DNA of 64,000 nt from Eucalyptus grandis (GCF_016545825.1 NC_052618.1:3215398-3279397); one strand, 5' to 3'. Counted from the first letter of the stretch, positions 35,159-46,990 are shown. A program made the numbers and translations. The notes: generated from the letters alone by a model not told the origin.

Positions 35159-37268
35159 ATGTCTTCCTCGAGAAAGTCTTCAAGAATCGCGAACAGGGGA
35201 CCACAGAGAATGAGGGAGGGGCCTACCCATTTCGATCTCACCGAAGAGGAAGATTTACCGAGTTAGCAACAGAGCCCGATTCACTCTCCACCACGTCACT
35301 CTTCATCATCTACCCCACAAGGTGCAAGTCAACAACCGGAGGAAGAAATAATCGAGGACGCAGACCTTGTAAGAGTCCAAAAACCCTCTTTTATTTACAA
35401 GCTCTATCGTGCGCTGAAGAGCATTGGGACTCCGCTGAACTATATAGATGATTTCCTTAAAGATAAGAATTATGAGAATGAGTATATATTTTTGCGTCAA
35501 ATGGAGGATTTGGGAATTGCTCCCAAAGGAAAGGCTGAGGAAGCACTTGCGAATATTCCAAGTGACCCTCGTGTATCGGGACTGAATCCGACTGACGGAA
35601 ACGATGATGATAAAATGTTTAGAGAATTTCAACCTAGAATGGGAGTTGCTGCGAAGGTGAAAGGAAAAAGGATGGATTTGTTTAAATCGAAGGAACAGGA
35701 GAATCTGTTCTTCAGACTGTTGAAACAAGGGGTGATAAACCCTAGGAGTGTTGATTTCGATTTCTTGGATGCCATTAATGTGAACTTAAGGGATAAGTTA
35801 AATCTGCTTCAACTTGAGCAATTTTGGTCCGATACCACAGACGGTTATGCGCAATTAACATCATACTTCTATTCGAATCTTAGCTTTTTAGATGCAAATA
35901 GAATATCCTTCAGTGTTCAAGACCAAGTCTATGAGGTAGATGTGGACATGTTGGCAGACATAATTGGAGTTGAAAGAGGACGATATAAACCAATCAAGGT
36001 TTCAATCGCTCGTACCACACTGGAACTTGTCAAAGATAGGAGTACAAAAGGAAGAGTTACCTACTCGAGAATGCATGCCAACAATATCTTGCTTCACAAA
36101 ATTGTGATCAACTGCATCAGGCCAAAGTCTACATCAAAGACTCACGTGTCTAATTCCGAGGCGAAATTGATGTACGCGATCAATTTAGGGAAAAAGTTCT
36201 CTCTCCCTCAAACCATTCTTTTCACATGTACAGAGCAATGGTGAAGGACAAGGGCCAATTGCCTTATCCAGGTCTTGTGACTAAGATCTTCAGACACTTG
36301 AACATTGAACCTCCACATACTCTTTGTGTTCGACCATGCGACAAAATGGTGGTGGGTTTGAAAATGCTGACAAAAATGCGTTTGAAAGAGCTTAATAAGG
36401 CAATGGAGAAGTTCAAAGTGAAGACACCAGCATCTTCTGCATCAAAGAGAAAAGGGAAGGAGCCCATGAGTGCTCCATCCAAAAAGAAAAGAACTCTTAT
36501 CTTGGAGGATGAAGATGAAGAGGAAGATCTCACTATCTCTGCATTGAAAAGGACCAGACGTTCTGTATCTGAATCAACAGAACAACAGAAGAAAGGAAAA
36601 GAAGCAGAAGAAAAAGAACAGAGAGAAGAAGAGGGACAAGCAAAGAACAGAGAAGCAGAGGAGCAACAAGAGAAAGAGAAAGAAGACGAAGAGAAAGAAG
36701 CTGAAGAAGAAGGAGAAGCAGTAAAAGAAAAGTCTGCAGATGAAGCCGCAGAGGAAGGGAATCAAGACGATGAAGAGCATGACCATCACTCTTCCCCAAT
36801 TGAGATCCTAGAGACAGGTGGAGATGGCGAGCAAGGAAGGACCACACCACATGCTGTCAACAGTGAAGGTGTGAGTCGCTCACCAGCAAATCCAGAAGAA
36901 TTTCAGGCTTCTCAAATGCCTGAGGAAGGACATGATACGTCAACACCAAATCTGCTCGATTACGCTGAAGTTCCATCGCCGCCTTCACTCCATCCGAAAG
37001 AGCAAATGCGAGCACACGGATGGACAATACAACAGATTTTCGTCGTATCCTTGATGTTCTTCTGGAAATGCAGGGTCAAATCTATGCTCTAGAATGTGAA
37101 CTTCAAGTCATGAAGAATGCTGGACAAGCATCATCTGTTACCCTGGCAGATCAAATGAAAGACCTCACTCTTCAAATTCAAGCCAATGCCAAAGGAGAAG
37201 AGGTGGCTCATCTTCGGGAAGACTTGAAGAGGCTGGAAGGCATCGTCCAATCGATGGGAGATTTCTAG
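35159..37268 (+). pseudogene. Element D extra coding region after pol (plant transposon protein domain, acidic repeat, coiled coil)
   Basis: Frame 1 runs from ATG 35159 to 36244, with one TAG at 35264. It begins Ser/Arg-rich (KSSRIANRGPQRM) and holds a globular part with YAQLTSYFYSNLSFLDANRI and DMLADIIGVERG, of the kind annotated as putative plant transposon protein domain. A shift near 36235 leads to a frame ending at 37092. It carries KGQLPYPGLVTKIF, a Lys/Arg cluster (RKGKEP), a Glu/Lys-rich repeat at 36580-36780 and Pro/Ser-rich sequence. A further shift gives a short coiled coil (37020-37268). I see no signal peptide and no clear membrane segment, so calling it envelope-like would not be supported. 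The function is unknown. Confidence 0.75.
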
Positions 37269-37314
37269 ATTGTGCGCGTTCCCAAGCAGACTTGACTCTT
37301 TTCTCACCTTTTTA

Positions 37315-37340
37315 ATGATGACAAAAAGGGGGAGAATTGC
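37315..37340 (+). other. Element D upstream polypurine-like tract
   Basis: GACAAAAAGGGGGAGAAT, a second tract about 320 bp before the real one. Multiple such tracts are a Sirevirus trait. Confidence 0.75.
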
Positions 37341-37637
37341 AATTTGAACAACTCTTTAAAACTCTTTAAACTTTGACTTTAAATTTCTTTTGTGTGTTTG
37401 AATATTTGTTTTTGAGTATGACTTGGGTGTGAACTTGAATTTGACTGACTTGTGTGGATTTTGATGTTTGACTGTTTGCATCAAGTGTTGTTGTATGGTC
37501 TTACTCATGAAAGACTAACCAATTTTCTGTGGATGCAGAGTCTGGTTGATTTATTAATCTTTATGAGATAGCCATATTGCTTGAGTAATGTTTTGCAGGT
37601 CAAAGTTGTTCAAATCTACAGGAAAGTTTTGTCACCA

Positions 37638-37652
37638 TCAAAAAGGGGAGAT
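37638..37652 (+). other. Element D polypurine tract
   Basis: CAAAAAGGGGAGAT directly precedes the 3' LTR at 37653. Confidence 0.88.
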
Positions 37653-38563
37653 TGTTGGAGAAATCTTTCCAGAATATTTTGAAGCGACAAAACGTTTCTA
37701 TCGCCTAGTATGGATAAATACAGACCTTTCGTTTAGAGTCCGAAGACTTTCGATCACCGGACTCAGCACTCAAGAGTCAAGACTCAAGACTATTCTCATT
37801 GACAGTTTTTCTAATCCAGTGATAAAGGCAATCCAGAGCCAAAGTATTTGGTTGAGGATTTAGTCCTATCCTCTGGAGAAGATCTCTTGGCTGGATAAAT
37901 ATAACAGATTCTTTTATTTGTAATCAAGATCATTTGAAGATCCGATGGTCGACGAAATATTCTTGGAAGGTTCTATTCTTGGAAACCAAGATCCCGATTG
38001 TATGGGCGAACATGATTGATGGGCTATCGTCGAGTTCCTTTAATAGCTCGAATTATCTTCTTGATTGATTCCGTCCAACGGGTAGATTGTAGGAATTCCT
38101 TTGGTAAGTGCCAACGGGTATGATGGCATAAAGGAGTATAAAAGGAAGATGTTCTAGTTGCTTTAGTGCATGATCGATAGAGAAATTCCAGAGTCTGAAG
38201 TACCTTGATTATTAGTCGATACATTTTGAGCGAAATTGTATACACAAAGAGTGTCTATACTTAGTGATACCTTGAGCGAGTGTGGTAGATCATCTACACC
38301 GAGAGATCAAGGGAGAACAACGCTGTAACATCTCTTTGTTCATAGTGGAATCCAGCCAATAGGCTGTTAGTGCAGAAGAGTGGACGTAGGCTTGACATAA
38401 GCCGAACCACTATAAATCGTGTGTTCAATTTTCTCTTCTCTCAAGTCTTACTTTGATTATTGTTGGTCTCAAATCCATCAACTGTCTAGTATTGTGCAAT
38501 TATTGAGAAAAATCCTTTATATACCTATTCACCCCCCTCTAGGTACTTATACTAGCTATATCA
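37653..38563 (+). repeat. Element D 3' LTR
   Basis: 911 bp, with the same ends and TATA box (38137-38144) as the 5' copy. Target copy AAATG follows at 38564-38568. Confidence 0.93.
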
Positions 38564-39365
38564 AAATGCCCGTTACAAGTGTGAGACTTGTGTTGAGGCC
38601 AAGTTTGCCAAGAAACCTTTCAAATCCATTGAAAGAACGAGTGAACCTCTACAATTAATCCATAGTGATCTATGTGATTTAAAGTTTGTAGAAAGTAGAG
38701 GTGGAAAGAAGTACTTCATCACATTTGTGGATGATTGTACTAGGTTTTGCTATGTTTATGTACTAACTAGCAAAGATGAGACTATGAGCATGTTTGTCAA
38801 GTATAAAAATGAAGTTGAAAACCAACTTGATAAATGAATCAAAGTGCTTAGGTCTGATAGAGGAGGAGAATACAATTCAATCAATTTGAAAGAGTTTTAT
38901 GCTAGTTTTGGAATAATTCTCCAAATGACTACACCTTATAATCCACAACAAAATGGAGTTGCTAAACGATTGAACAGGACACTAAAGGAGATGGCTAAAG
39001 CCATGCTTTTTGAGTTCAGGTTTACCTCAAAATTTGTGGGGGGCAGTTTTAACTACAAATTTTATTCTTAATAATACCCCACAAAAGGCTAGGTAAAACT
39101 CCATAAAAGTTATGGAATGAAAAGTTACCATCCTACAATTTTCTAAAAGTGTGGGGGTGCATAATGTGATCTATAATGGTAAGTCTAGACACATTCGTCG
39201 TAGACACAATACCGTAAGCAGTTGCTCTCAAATTGAATCATTTCTTTAGACTTTGTAAAGTCAAGGAAAATATTGCGGATCTGCTGACAAAAGGTTTGTC
39301 AAAAGAGCAGATAAACTGCGCATCGAGGGAAATGGGTTTAAGAGCCTTAACCCAATAAAGAGATT
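38564..39365 (+). pseudogene. Element C integrase remainder fused to RNase H end (reverse transcriptase deleted)
   Basis: The frame restarts with [14 protein letters not shown] and [17 protein letters not shown], then RSDRGGEY and YNPQQNGVAKRLNRTLKEM (third catalytic Glu replaced by Lys: AKR for VER). LWNEKLPSYNFLK-like sequence ends near 39150. From about 39170 the sequence is already SRHIRRRHN and ADLLTKGLSKEQINC, the end of pol. The intervening reverse transcriptase, normally well over 1 kb, is missing. Confidence 0.82.
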
Positions 39366-39923
39366 CCAGGGTGGAAACCTAACCTATGCGATTGGAGATC
39401 CCATGGACTAGGTTCAATAGGACAACGCAAATTTTGGAAACTCTAGTGTAAGCACTGTCTCCCATTCCTATGATGCAATAGTGCTTTCCTACAGCGTTAT
39501 TAAGGGTACGCTATGCATTTAATGATTCCTATAACTTGCAACATAACATCTAAGTAAGATATGGTAGGATATCTTTAATAGGAATGCACCTATATGCGTG
39601 GAGCTGGCCGACTCTATGAAAATCTTTAAAGGCTAGATTTTCTAAAGCACGCACGAATCCCGAGAGGTTCAGGGCCGAAAGAACAAACACAACCGAGAAC
39701 CAATCTTGAATTGGAAATACTCCATGTGAGGTTTATTGTCTAGGCTTACACAAACAATTGGCGATTCAAGGCTTAGTCCATCGACTAGTTAAGTAAGTCC
39801 GATAAGCTTTCACTAAAGAAGGTTCAAAGCGAAAGCTACCTATCTTGATGCGGTGTATTTCAATAGGCATGCTCAAATTCCTTCCAATCAAAAATGTTTT
39901 GTTGATCTATTAATGTTGGGGAT

Positions 39924-40660
39924 TGTTGTAATTATGGTTATAATTATGGTTAATGGATCAAAGGAAGCCAATAAATTAAGATACATTTTTTCTGTTCACG
40001 TATCTCTTTTGGATTCATGAATTTCCTATACTTTTATGTTCACGTATCTATTGAATTCATGAATTTCCTAGATTCATGTATCGTCTAGTTCATGTATTTA
40101 TTGAGTTCAAGAATCTCTTGAATTCACGTATCTTTGGATACATGAATCTCTTGGATTCACGTATCTCTTTATTCATGAATCTCGTGGATACACGTGTCTA
40201 TTTAATTCATGTATCTCTTTAGTACATGAACTAAAAATCTCTATATATAGATAGGAACATAGAGCTTCATGGGGGGTTTTTTGGTTTTCCCAATTCAATT
40301 CCAAAAAAAAGAGCTTTGATGTCCTCTTCTACTCTTCTGATTTTTCTGAGTGTGCTGGTTCAATTGAACGGTTCGACAGAATCCTGTTTGCATAGTGCTA
40401 ATCCAAACAGGTTCGAGGTGTTGTATCTTGGGAGGCATAGTTCGTGAATCTGCGGGGCACCTTTGACAAGAACTAATCGCCTTAAGGAGATTCGGTTATC
40501 CATATCTCACCTCTAATTTTATGTTATTTTTCCAGTGATATCTTATTTTATTCTTCTCCAAGATTTGTAAGTTTACATAAAAAGAACTGTTATCGTCTTC
40601 TTTATATTGATGTTCTAATTACAACAAATAGTGTGTATTCTCTGGATTTAATTTCCAGCA
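39924..40660 (+). repeat. Element C 3' LTR
   Basis: 737 bp, preceded by GTTGGGGAT as probable polypurine tract and followed by target copy GGTAT. Confidence 0.92.
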
Positions 40661-41458
40661 GGTATCACTTATCAGTGACGAAGTACCAACGCAAAGGCTC
40701 CAGTCATCTTTCAGATGATGAAAATCCAGTGATCCACTGCAGTCATCATTTGACCGTGGCCTCTTATGCTTCATCATCAAGTGACCCTTCTCTTGGGCTA
40801 TGGCTTTGAGTTGTGCAGTCCAATCTCGATGGCTCCATAGATACACCAATGGTGGCTTATCGTTCCACTATTCAATTTGTTTATCCTTCACATAAACAGA
40901 CTTGGCAAATAAAATGACTGAAAACGGAGAGGTTATAATTGATCCATCAGATGCAAACATACAATCAGAAGGATAAACAGAACATCCCATTTCACCTTTC
41001 CAGACAAAAACTGATCGTCTTCCCATACCAAATCATAGCCAAACTTTTTCTCATCTAATCTGCAACGCACCACTAGATTTAAGTATTTGCAAAGGCAAAA
41101 GAGAGGATTCAAAGTAAGCTAGTTACCTTTCAGTTTCTGATGGAACAATCAGAATAAGGAGCTTTGGTTTGAATTCAAGAGCTTTATTAATAAACTTGTT
41201 CGCCAAAGTTGCTTTATCTCCAAAAGGAGGACTTAGACCCATGATTACTCAGGAAGAAAGGTAATAGAATGATAAAACATTCAACAACGTATGGATATGT
41301 TCGGAGAGAGAGGGAGGGAAAGAGGAGCTAAAGGGTCAATACCCCAACTCAAATGCAGAGAGGTAAAGCAAAACTCTGCCTCTTACCAAATTCGACCCAG
41401 AAGGTAGCTCTTTTAGTTGGACAGTCATCCAGTCCCTTAGTTTGAAGTTGAAGTTATT
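40661..41458 (-). pseudogene. EDM2-like: EDM2-like exons 7-9 and first part of exon 10
   Basis: Exon 7 (41458-41387) reads NNFNFKLRDWMTV and ELPSGSNL. Exon 8 (41245-41127) reads IMGLSPPFGDKATLANKFI and LLILIVPSETER. Exon 9 (41059-40996) reads YDLVWEDDQFLSGK. Exon 10 starts SFYLP at 40917, loses one or two bases, then reads VKDKQIE, a TAG, WNDKPPLVYLWSHRDWTA. Exon 8 lacks a proper AG acceptor: TGAGTA precedes the first in-frame codon. The family's NPPF motif is SPPF here. The exon is cut at 40661 by element C, where the target copy GGTAT (ATACC in the gene) lies. Confidence 0.87.
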
Positions 41459-42733
41459 CTGCAATTAAGAGGAGGAGAAACTATATAAAACCAGCCTTAC
41501 ACAAAGGCAAGTCCAGGTTCAATTACCAAGTACATTTCACAGAGATCATAGCAACACCAGCATTACCAGCAAATGCCAAGCGGACCAATTATTCTTCTGC
41601 ATGGCATTCACTGAAAACTGAATTGCTCAACGCAAATGCTAAAAGCATATAAAATGGGTTACCACTGGACACAGCCTGGAAAGACCCTAACAGAGACTCC
41701 CTATTTCAACCTATAGGCATCAAGGAATCCCTAACAAATTGCAAGTGCCAAAAGAAAATAAAAATGATGAAGGTGAAAAATAAACCTATTTTCTAAGCCA
41801 CGGGCAGATTGCATTTAACAGACAACGTTTTGACAGTTGTGTGTGCCTCAATGTAAATAAGGCTTCATCCTCTAGTAGGTGCATGGGTCACTAGTAAAGG
41901 TGCTCAAATTATGTTGGCATGTTCAAGTTTCTCATAAATATCCTACAAATTGTAAATTACTTCAAATTTCATGGCTCCAGCATAACAAAAGTGTGAGGGA
42001 CCAAAGTGGGAGCAATGGGGATAAGGCTGAGAAAGCAGGTAACTGTGGCCAACTCTCGACAACTTGCTCATGTCCTCCTTTATGGCTATAGACAGCCTTT
42101 TCCTCCTCCATATTTCATAGTTAACAAGTTGGCTAAGCTTTCAACCGCATTTCAAACCACAGTCCAGCAATTTCTTACCAGATTTGGTACAAATTTCCAT
42201 AACAACAAATTGACAGCATGTCTACTCCACACTTAAAATTATTACTTCAAAAGAATGATATAGCAATGCACGTAGGTAGGCTACATAAGTCCTCCTGAAT
42301 CTGCATGCCCTGCTAAGCAGGTCATGGAGATACTTTTCACTATCTGGAGGACTCATCGCTCCTTGCACTTTGAAGCTTGAGTGATATGAATGCAGCATTG
42401 TAGATATCGACCCTGAATACAGAGTAATTCAGAGGAAATTATGCAAAGGAACCACACTGTTCCTAAAGAAATCTGGCCTAATGCATTACCAAACGAAGTA
42501 GCATGGGATTATTATAGGCAGGCATATGAACCAACTTGAGATGCAACAAGCCTTATCAAAGTTCTATGCAAATAACCGTCCTCAGCCAGTACAGCCAACT
42601 GTTCCCAAAGAAACTTGGCATAATGCATTCCCAGACAAAGTACCATGAGATTATTATAGGCAGGCATATGAACCAACTTGAGATGCAACAAGCCTTATCA
42701 AAGTTCTATGTAAGTAATGCTGGCTCTGACTAA
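41459..42733. other. Intron sequence of the EDM2-like gene
   Basis: This is the 3' part of intron 6, upstream of exon 7 (acceptor TTGCAG at 41459-41464). No gene is recognised. It contains the 142-bp tandem duplication listed separately. Confidence 0.6.
42457..42721. repeat. Tandem duplication, 142-bp period
   Basis: CTGTTCC(T/C)AAAGAAA..TGGC(C/A)TAATGCATT starts at 42457 and again at 42599. The core ATTATTATAGGCAGGCATAT..CAAAGTTCTATG is identical in both copies, while the first 60 bases have diverged. Confidence 0.9.
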
Positions 42734-42796
42734 TAGTTCTTTTACCTTCTTTCATCTGAAAGTTGACCAACTTCTTGATCAATTGTTTTTGCTCAC
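42734..42796 (-). pseudogene. rps7: Mitochondrial rps7 fragment in the nucleus (NUMT), part 1
   Basis: The minus strand reads GEQKQLIKKLVNF then MKEGKRT, the N-terminal end of plant mitochondrial ribosomal protein S7. The similarity stops after KRT. The first codons (ATG at 50050, GGLDG) are on the other side of element B, at 50031-50050. With one CTCAC target copy removed they join directly, but one G of the GGGGGG run after ATG is missing, so the frame is shifted. Upstream rps7 flank may continue above 50050. Only about 80 bp of coding sequence is present. Confidence 0.72.
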
Positions 42797-43217
42797 TGTT
42801 GGGAATAACGGATCCTCGAAAACCGGATTTGACACTAAATCGAACCCCTAAAGCAATGCGGAAGATGAAGCCTGGGAAAAACACGTATCACCGATCGTAA
42901 AGCACACCACGGATTCGAGCGTACCTTGTTAGCCACAGATTAGACACCGACGCCGATAAGAGGAAGAGAGTCTGGCTCTGTTCGATCCGATGACGCCTTG
43001 AAGGGAAGAAAAACACTTACTGTTTTTCTTTTCTTTTTGGAGAGAGAGAGAGCGCACGTGAGAAGACGTACGTACGTTGAATTTCAAGCGGTGTCTTCTC
43101 CCTCTTTCTCATCCTTTTTATACGTCCCTCCATCCACGAGCCCTATTCCTATGGGCCGGGCTTTTTGGGCCCAACATGGGCGGACGGGCCTTAAGCCCAT
43201 CACTAATAAAACCATCA
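42797..43217 (-). repeat. Element B 3' LTR
   Basis: 421 bp. The polypurine tract (minus strand GAGTGGGAGA, 43218-43227) adjoins it. Confidence 0.93.
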
Positions 43218-43442
43218 TCTCCCACTCGCACATGGTGGGCTGAACAAAATTCTCTTTACCTCTCTTTAACATTCATACCGGTGAATAATCCGTGTGACCA
43301 GCATACTTTGAGAGCTCGTTGCCATACATCTGTTAGGAATATATAACAGCTTATAATGGGCATCACACTCCGGGTAGATTTAGTATGCAGTACCCTAGAT
43401 CGATCAATCACATTTATATCTCTATTGATCTCTTTTAAACAA

Positions 43443-43444
<2 letters not shown>

Positions 43445-43475
<31 letters not shown>
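43445..43475. repeat. (TA)n microsatellite in element B
   Basis: About fifteen TA units, at the place matching 17650-17685 of element A. Confidence 0.95.
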
Positions 43476-43477
<2 letters not shown>

Positions 43478-44319
43478 ATTCACAATTATGATTATCACAA
43501 AGACAGTCATAATTGGTCAACTGGTGAATACAAAAACTACAATATGATTCTCCAAATTCGATCTTCCTCTTCCCTTCAAACTCTCAATTTCAGTTCAGTT
43601 TGCTTTTCTAGAAATGCCCCATTAGATCGAATTAACTCATGACCATTGGCAACATCCTAAGATAGCAAACACTAAATAGAAATCTTGAGAATAAGTAAGA
43701 GTCATGAGGAGACTAAAAAATTAAGGAACTCTTTTCCTCAAGAATCTCACACGACATAAAAAATTGAGATCAAACTTTTGCCACTCTTATTGGTTGTTTC
43801 ATGCATACGTAGTATGAAATACGTATTACGGTATCAACTCCTTTCCCATGGAGTGTATGTCTACACTTTCAACACCGTATAGATGATAGTCCAAACATAC
43901 CCAATGTCTAACTTGAGTTCACATATCTACTCATTCACAAAATTCATCAGAACTCACATCTGGCATCATAGACAGATAAAGTAAAATATGTGGGGTATTT
44001 TATTTTCGGACATAGTAAGTATTATGTCCTCATCTTAACACCTAGTTAATGCGACATACGTATTTTAAGCTTGAGCTCTCGATTATCACCTAGATAATAA
44101 GCTTAAAAACAGTCTCATCTCTATTTATCACACAATAAATAGAGGCGATTACCCGTGTGAGTGGGCTAATCTTATATCTGTCCGACATACTTCCTCAACT
44201 TAAAATAATGCACCGAGCATTAAGATGCATAAAGATCAAACAAAGATTCATAGGCATTAATGATGAAAAACACAAATTCATCAAATGTGAACACTTCAGG
44301 GAAATTACAATCCGGTACA

Positions 44320-45800
44320 TCAGACTCTACGCAATCCTAGAGATTTCACATGGCCACAAAACACATCTCTAGGTATTGGCTTTGTTATAGGATCTACTAC
44401 CATTCTATGCATAGATATGTACTGTAAGTTCACATCATTTTGTGCAACCATATTTTTGACAAAATTATACTTGGTATCTATATGTTTGGTCTTGCCATGA
44501 TATTTTGGATCTTTGGTGTACGCTTTTGCTGCTTGGCTATTACAGTTAACCAACAATGAATCTGCAGCACTTCAAATGACACTTAAATGATCCAATAATC
44601 TCTTAAGCCAAACATCTTCTTTTATTGCTGCTGATAATGCCACGAACTCAGCTTCCATCATGGATAAGGCGATACACTTTTGTTTCTTACTGCTCCAACA
44701 TATGGTGCCATTATTCGGTAAGAAAACAAACCCAGAGGTAGATTTTCTTTCATCTAAATCTCCTCTCCAATCAGCATCGGAATAGCCTTTGAGTTGCAGA
44801 TCCTTTCCATAATAACTCAACGTATAATCAACAGTCCCCTTTATATACCTTAATATTCATTAACGGCATTCCAACATGCTTGACCTGGATTAGATTGGTA
44901 TCTGCTCACCATTCCAACTATATAACATGTCAAGTCTTGTACACATCATAGCGTACATCAAGCTCAAAATAGCACTAGCATAAGGAACATATTTCGTTTG
45001 TTCCTTCTCTTGTGGAGTCCTTGGACACAGTCTATGGCTCAATCCTTCACCTTTTGCAATAGGAGTGTATATGGGTTTATAATCACATATCCTTCAATTC
45101 AAAGTTGGAAAACAACCAACTCATGACAGTATTGACAAGTTCCATATTGCTTCCGGCAATTAGTATATCATCAACATATAATGATATGATCACAAATTGA
45201 TCCTTGGATCTTTTAATATATATATATAACGATCATCATCTATCATTGTAAAATCATATGCCATTATGGCATTATGAAATCGTATATACCATTGTCTTGA
45301 TGACTGCTTAAGGCCATATATCGACCCCCAAAGTCGACATACATTTTCTTCTTGGCCTTTCACTATGAAACCAACAGGTTGTTCCATATATATTTCTTCC
45401 TCTAACTCTCCATTGAGGAAAGCACTCTTTACATCCATTTGATGTAACTCAAGATCCATACTAGCCACTATTGCCAGAATTATACGAATCGAGGTAAATC
45501 TCACTATAGAAGAAAATGTATCTTCATAATCAATTCCTTCCTGTTGATTATACCCCTTCGCCACAAGGCGAGCCTTATGCCTTTCTATCAAGCCATCAGC
45601 CTTTCACTTTATTTTGAGAACCCACTTGTTCCCAATAACTCTGCGTCCTTTTGGAAGATCAACCAGTTCCCAGACTTGGTTTGACTTCATTGACTCCATC
45701 TCCTCTTTCATTGCATAAATCCATTTTTCCTTACTAGGGCAATTTAGAGCCTCATTAATATTTCTTGGCTCATCCTCATCTTGTGGAGCAATCATAAAAG
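44320..45800 (-). pseudogene. Element B reverse transcriptase and RNase H
   Basis: Reverse transcriptase runs from SNQVWELVDLPKGRRVIG near 45650-45700, through [32 protein letters not shown] and [13 protein letters not shown], to [11 protein letters not shown]. It is followed by a short (TA)7 run (45216-45229) and, in another frame, YVDD at about 45175-45190. RNase H has GYSDADWRGDLDERKSTSGF at about 44745-44790 and KHIDTKYNFV near 44470. Stops split these pieces. Confidence 0.88.
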
Positions 45801-46179
45801 TTTCCCTTTCAATGTCAAAACTTCGACGGGGAATACTTTGGTGACTTGTTCGCTATATGGGAGATTGTACACTTAGGACATCATTCCCATTTATGCTCCA
45901 ACTCGGATTAGATAATGACGATATCATCTCATTATGTGGTTGTAATTGAGAATGAGTTGATTTCAATTAATCACTTCTCATATTACTCCCACTTGGATGA
46001 ACTCCACTAATATCATTATCTTGATCCAAGGTTTTAAATAGGGGTAATCTTCCCATATTTCGCCCTTCTTAGGAAATTCATCCTCTAAGAATGTGACATC
46101 TCGTGATTCAAATTCAGTTATACTCCCACTTTCCTGCTCACCTATGAACACATACCCTTTCGAGTGTTTGGAGTATCTC

Positions 46180-46990
46180 ATTAAAATACTCTACTTTCCT
46201 TTAGGACCCAATTTCCCAAACTTGTGAGAGGACTCATGAGTATAGGCAGCACAACCCCATGGCTTAAGAAAACTTAAGTCTGGTTTTCTACCTGTCCATA
46301 ACTCATATGAAGTGGAACTAACTAATTTAGAAGGAACGCGGTTAAGTATATAGGCAGCAGTTAACAACGCATCACTCCAAAAAGTGATATGTAAGTTAGC
46401 ATACGCCATCATGGACCTAACCATTTCCAGTAGGGTTCTTTTTCTTCTCTCTGCAACACAATTTTGTTGAGGAGTATATGGAATAGACAACTGTATTTCT
46501 ATTCCTTTTCATCACATTATTTTCTGAACTCATCAGATAAATATTCTTGACCTCGATCGGATCTCAATACTTTTATTTTCTTGTCTAATTGATTTTCTAC
46601 CAAGTTCATTAAACCTTTTGAAACAACTTATTGCTTCAGATTTATGAGAAATCAAATAGACATATCCGAATCGAGTATAATCATCTATAAAAGTGATGAA
46701 ATAAACAGCCCAATGCCTTCTTCTCACAGTCATTTAACCACAACCGTCAGAATGGATTAAATGCAGAGGAAATTCAGCTCTTTTATCTTTTTCAAATGGT
46801 TTCCTTGTCGTTTTCCCTACTAAGCAATGCTCACATATGGGCAAATTGACATTTTCAATGTTCCCCAACAAGCCCTCTTTGGCTAGTCTATTCATACAAT
46901 GTTGGCCAATATGGCCAAGTCTAGCATGCCACATAATCACATCATTATCATATAAAGTAGAAGACGTGAAACAAGGGAATAACAAATATT
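46180..46990 (-). pseudogene. Element B integrase
   Basis: HARLGHIGQHCMNRLAKEG (zinc-binding part, about 46870-46930), YFITFIDDYTRFGYVYLISH and SIPYTPQQNCVAERRKRTLL lie in three minus-strand frames, with the acidic catalytic surroundings recognisable. Shifts near 46520 and 46733 break it. Confidence 0.87.

Larger units (their letters stand above)
29004..38563 (+). mobile_element. Sirevirus-like Ty1/copia element D, nested in element C, with extra 3' ORF
   Basis: The LTRs are 29004-29916 and 37653-38563. The flanking duplication is GAATG on the left and AAATG on the right, one base apart by later mutation. Order: primer site for initiator Met tRNA (29919-29930), gag with UBN2 part, knuckle and coiled coil, protease, integrase, reverse transcriptase, RNase H, then an extra coding region of about 700 codons, two A5G4-5AGA polypurine-like tracts and the 3' LTR. 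An extra ORF after pol and repeated polypurine tracts are known Sirevirus traits. Several stops and shifts are present and the reverse transcriptase has lost a catalytic Asp. It interrupts the integrase frame of C. Confidence 0.93.
26486..40660 (+). mobile_element. Ty1/copia element C, inserted in the EDM2-like last exon; host of element D
   Basis: The LTRs are 26486-27236 and 39924-40660, flanked by the perfect duplication GGTAT (26481-26485, 40661-40665). Without element D it would be about 4.6 kb. Internal parts are gag (27288-28352), protease and the integrase start (28470-29003), the rest of the integrase (38570-39075), and then directly the end of RNase H (about 39220-39360: ADLLTKGLSKEQINC). 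Most of reverse transcriptase is deleted, so it could move only with help. The LTR copies differ at only a few positions by eye, so it is younger than A and B. No initiator-Met primer site follows the 5' LTR. Confidence 0.93.

Noticed and set aside
36533..36850. Antisense Leu/Ser-rich frames that look like membrane proteins
   Set aside because: They are the reverse of the Glu/Lys-rich repeat in the element D extra coding region, which gives runs of Leu, Phe and Ser.
35159..37268. Calling the element D extra region an envelope gene
   Set aside because: No signal peptide, clear membrane segment or fusion-type stretch is visible, and the domain resembles a plant transposon protein domain.
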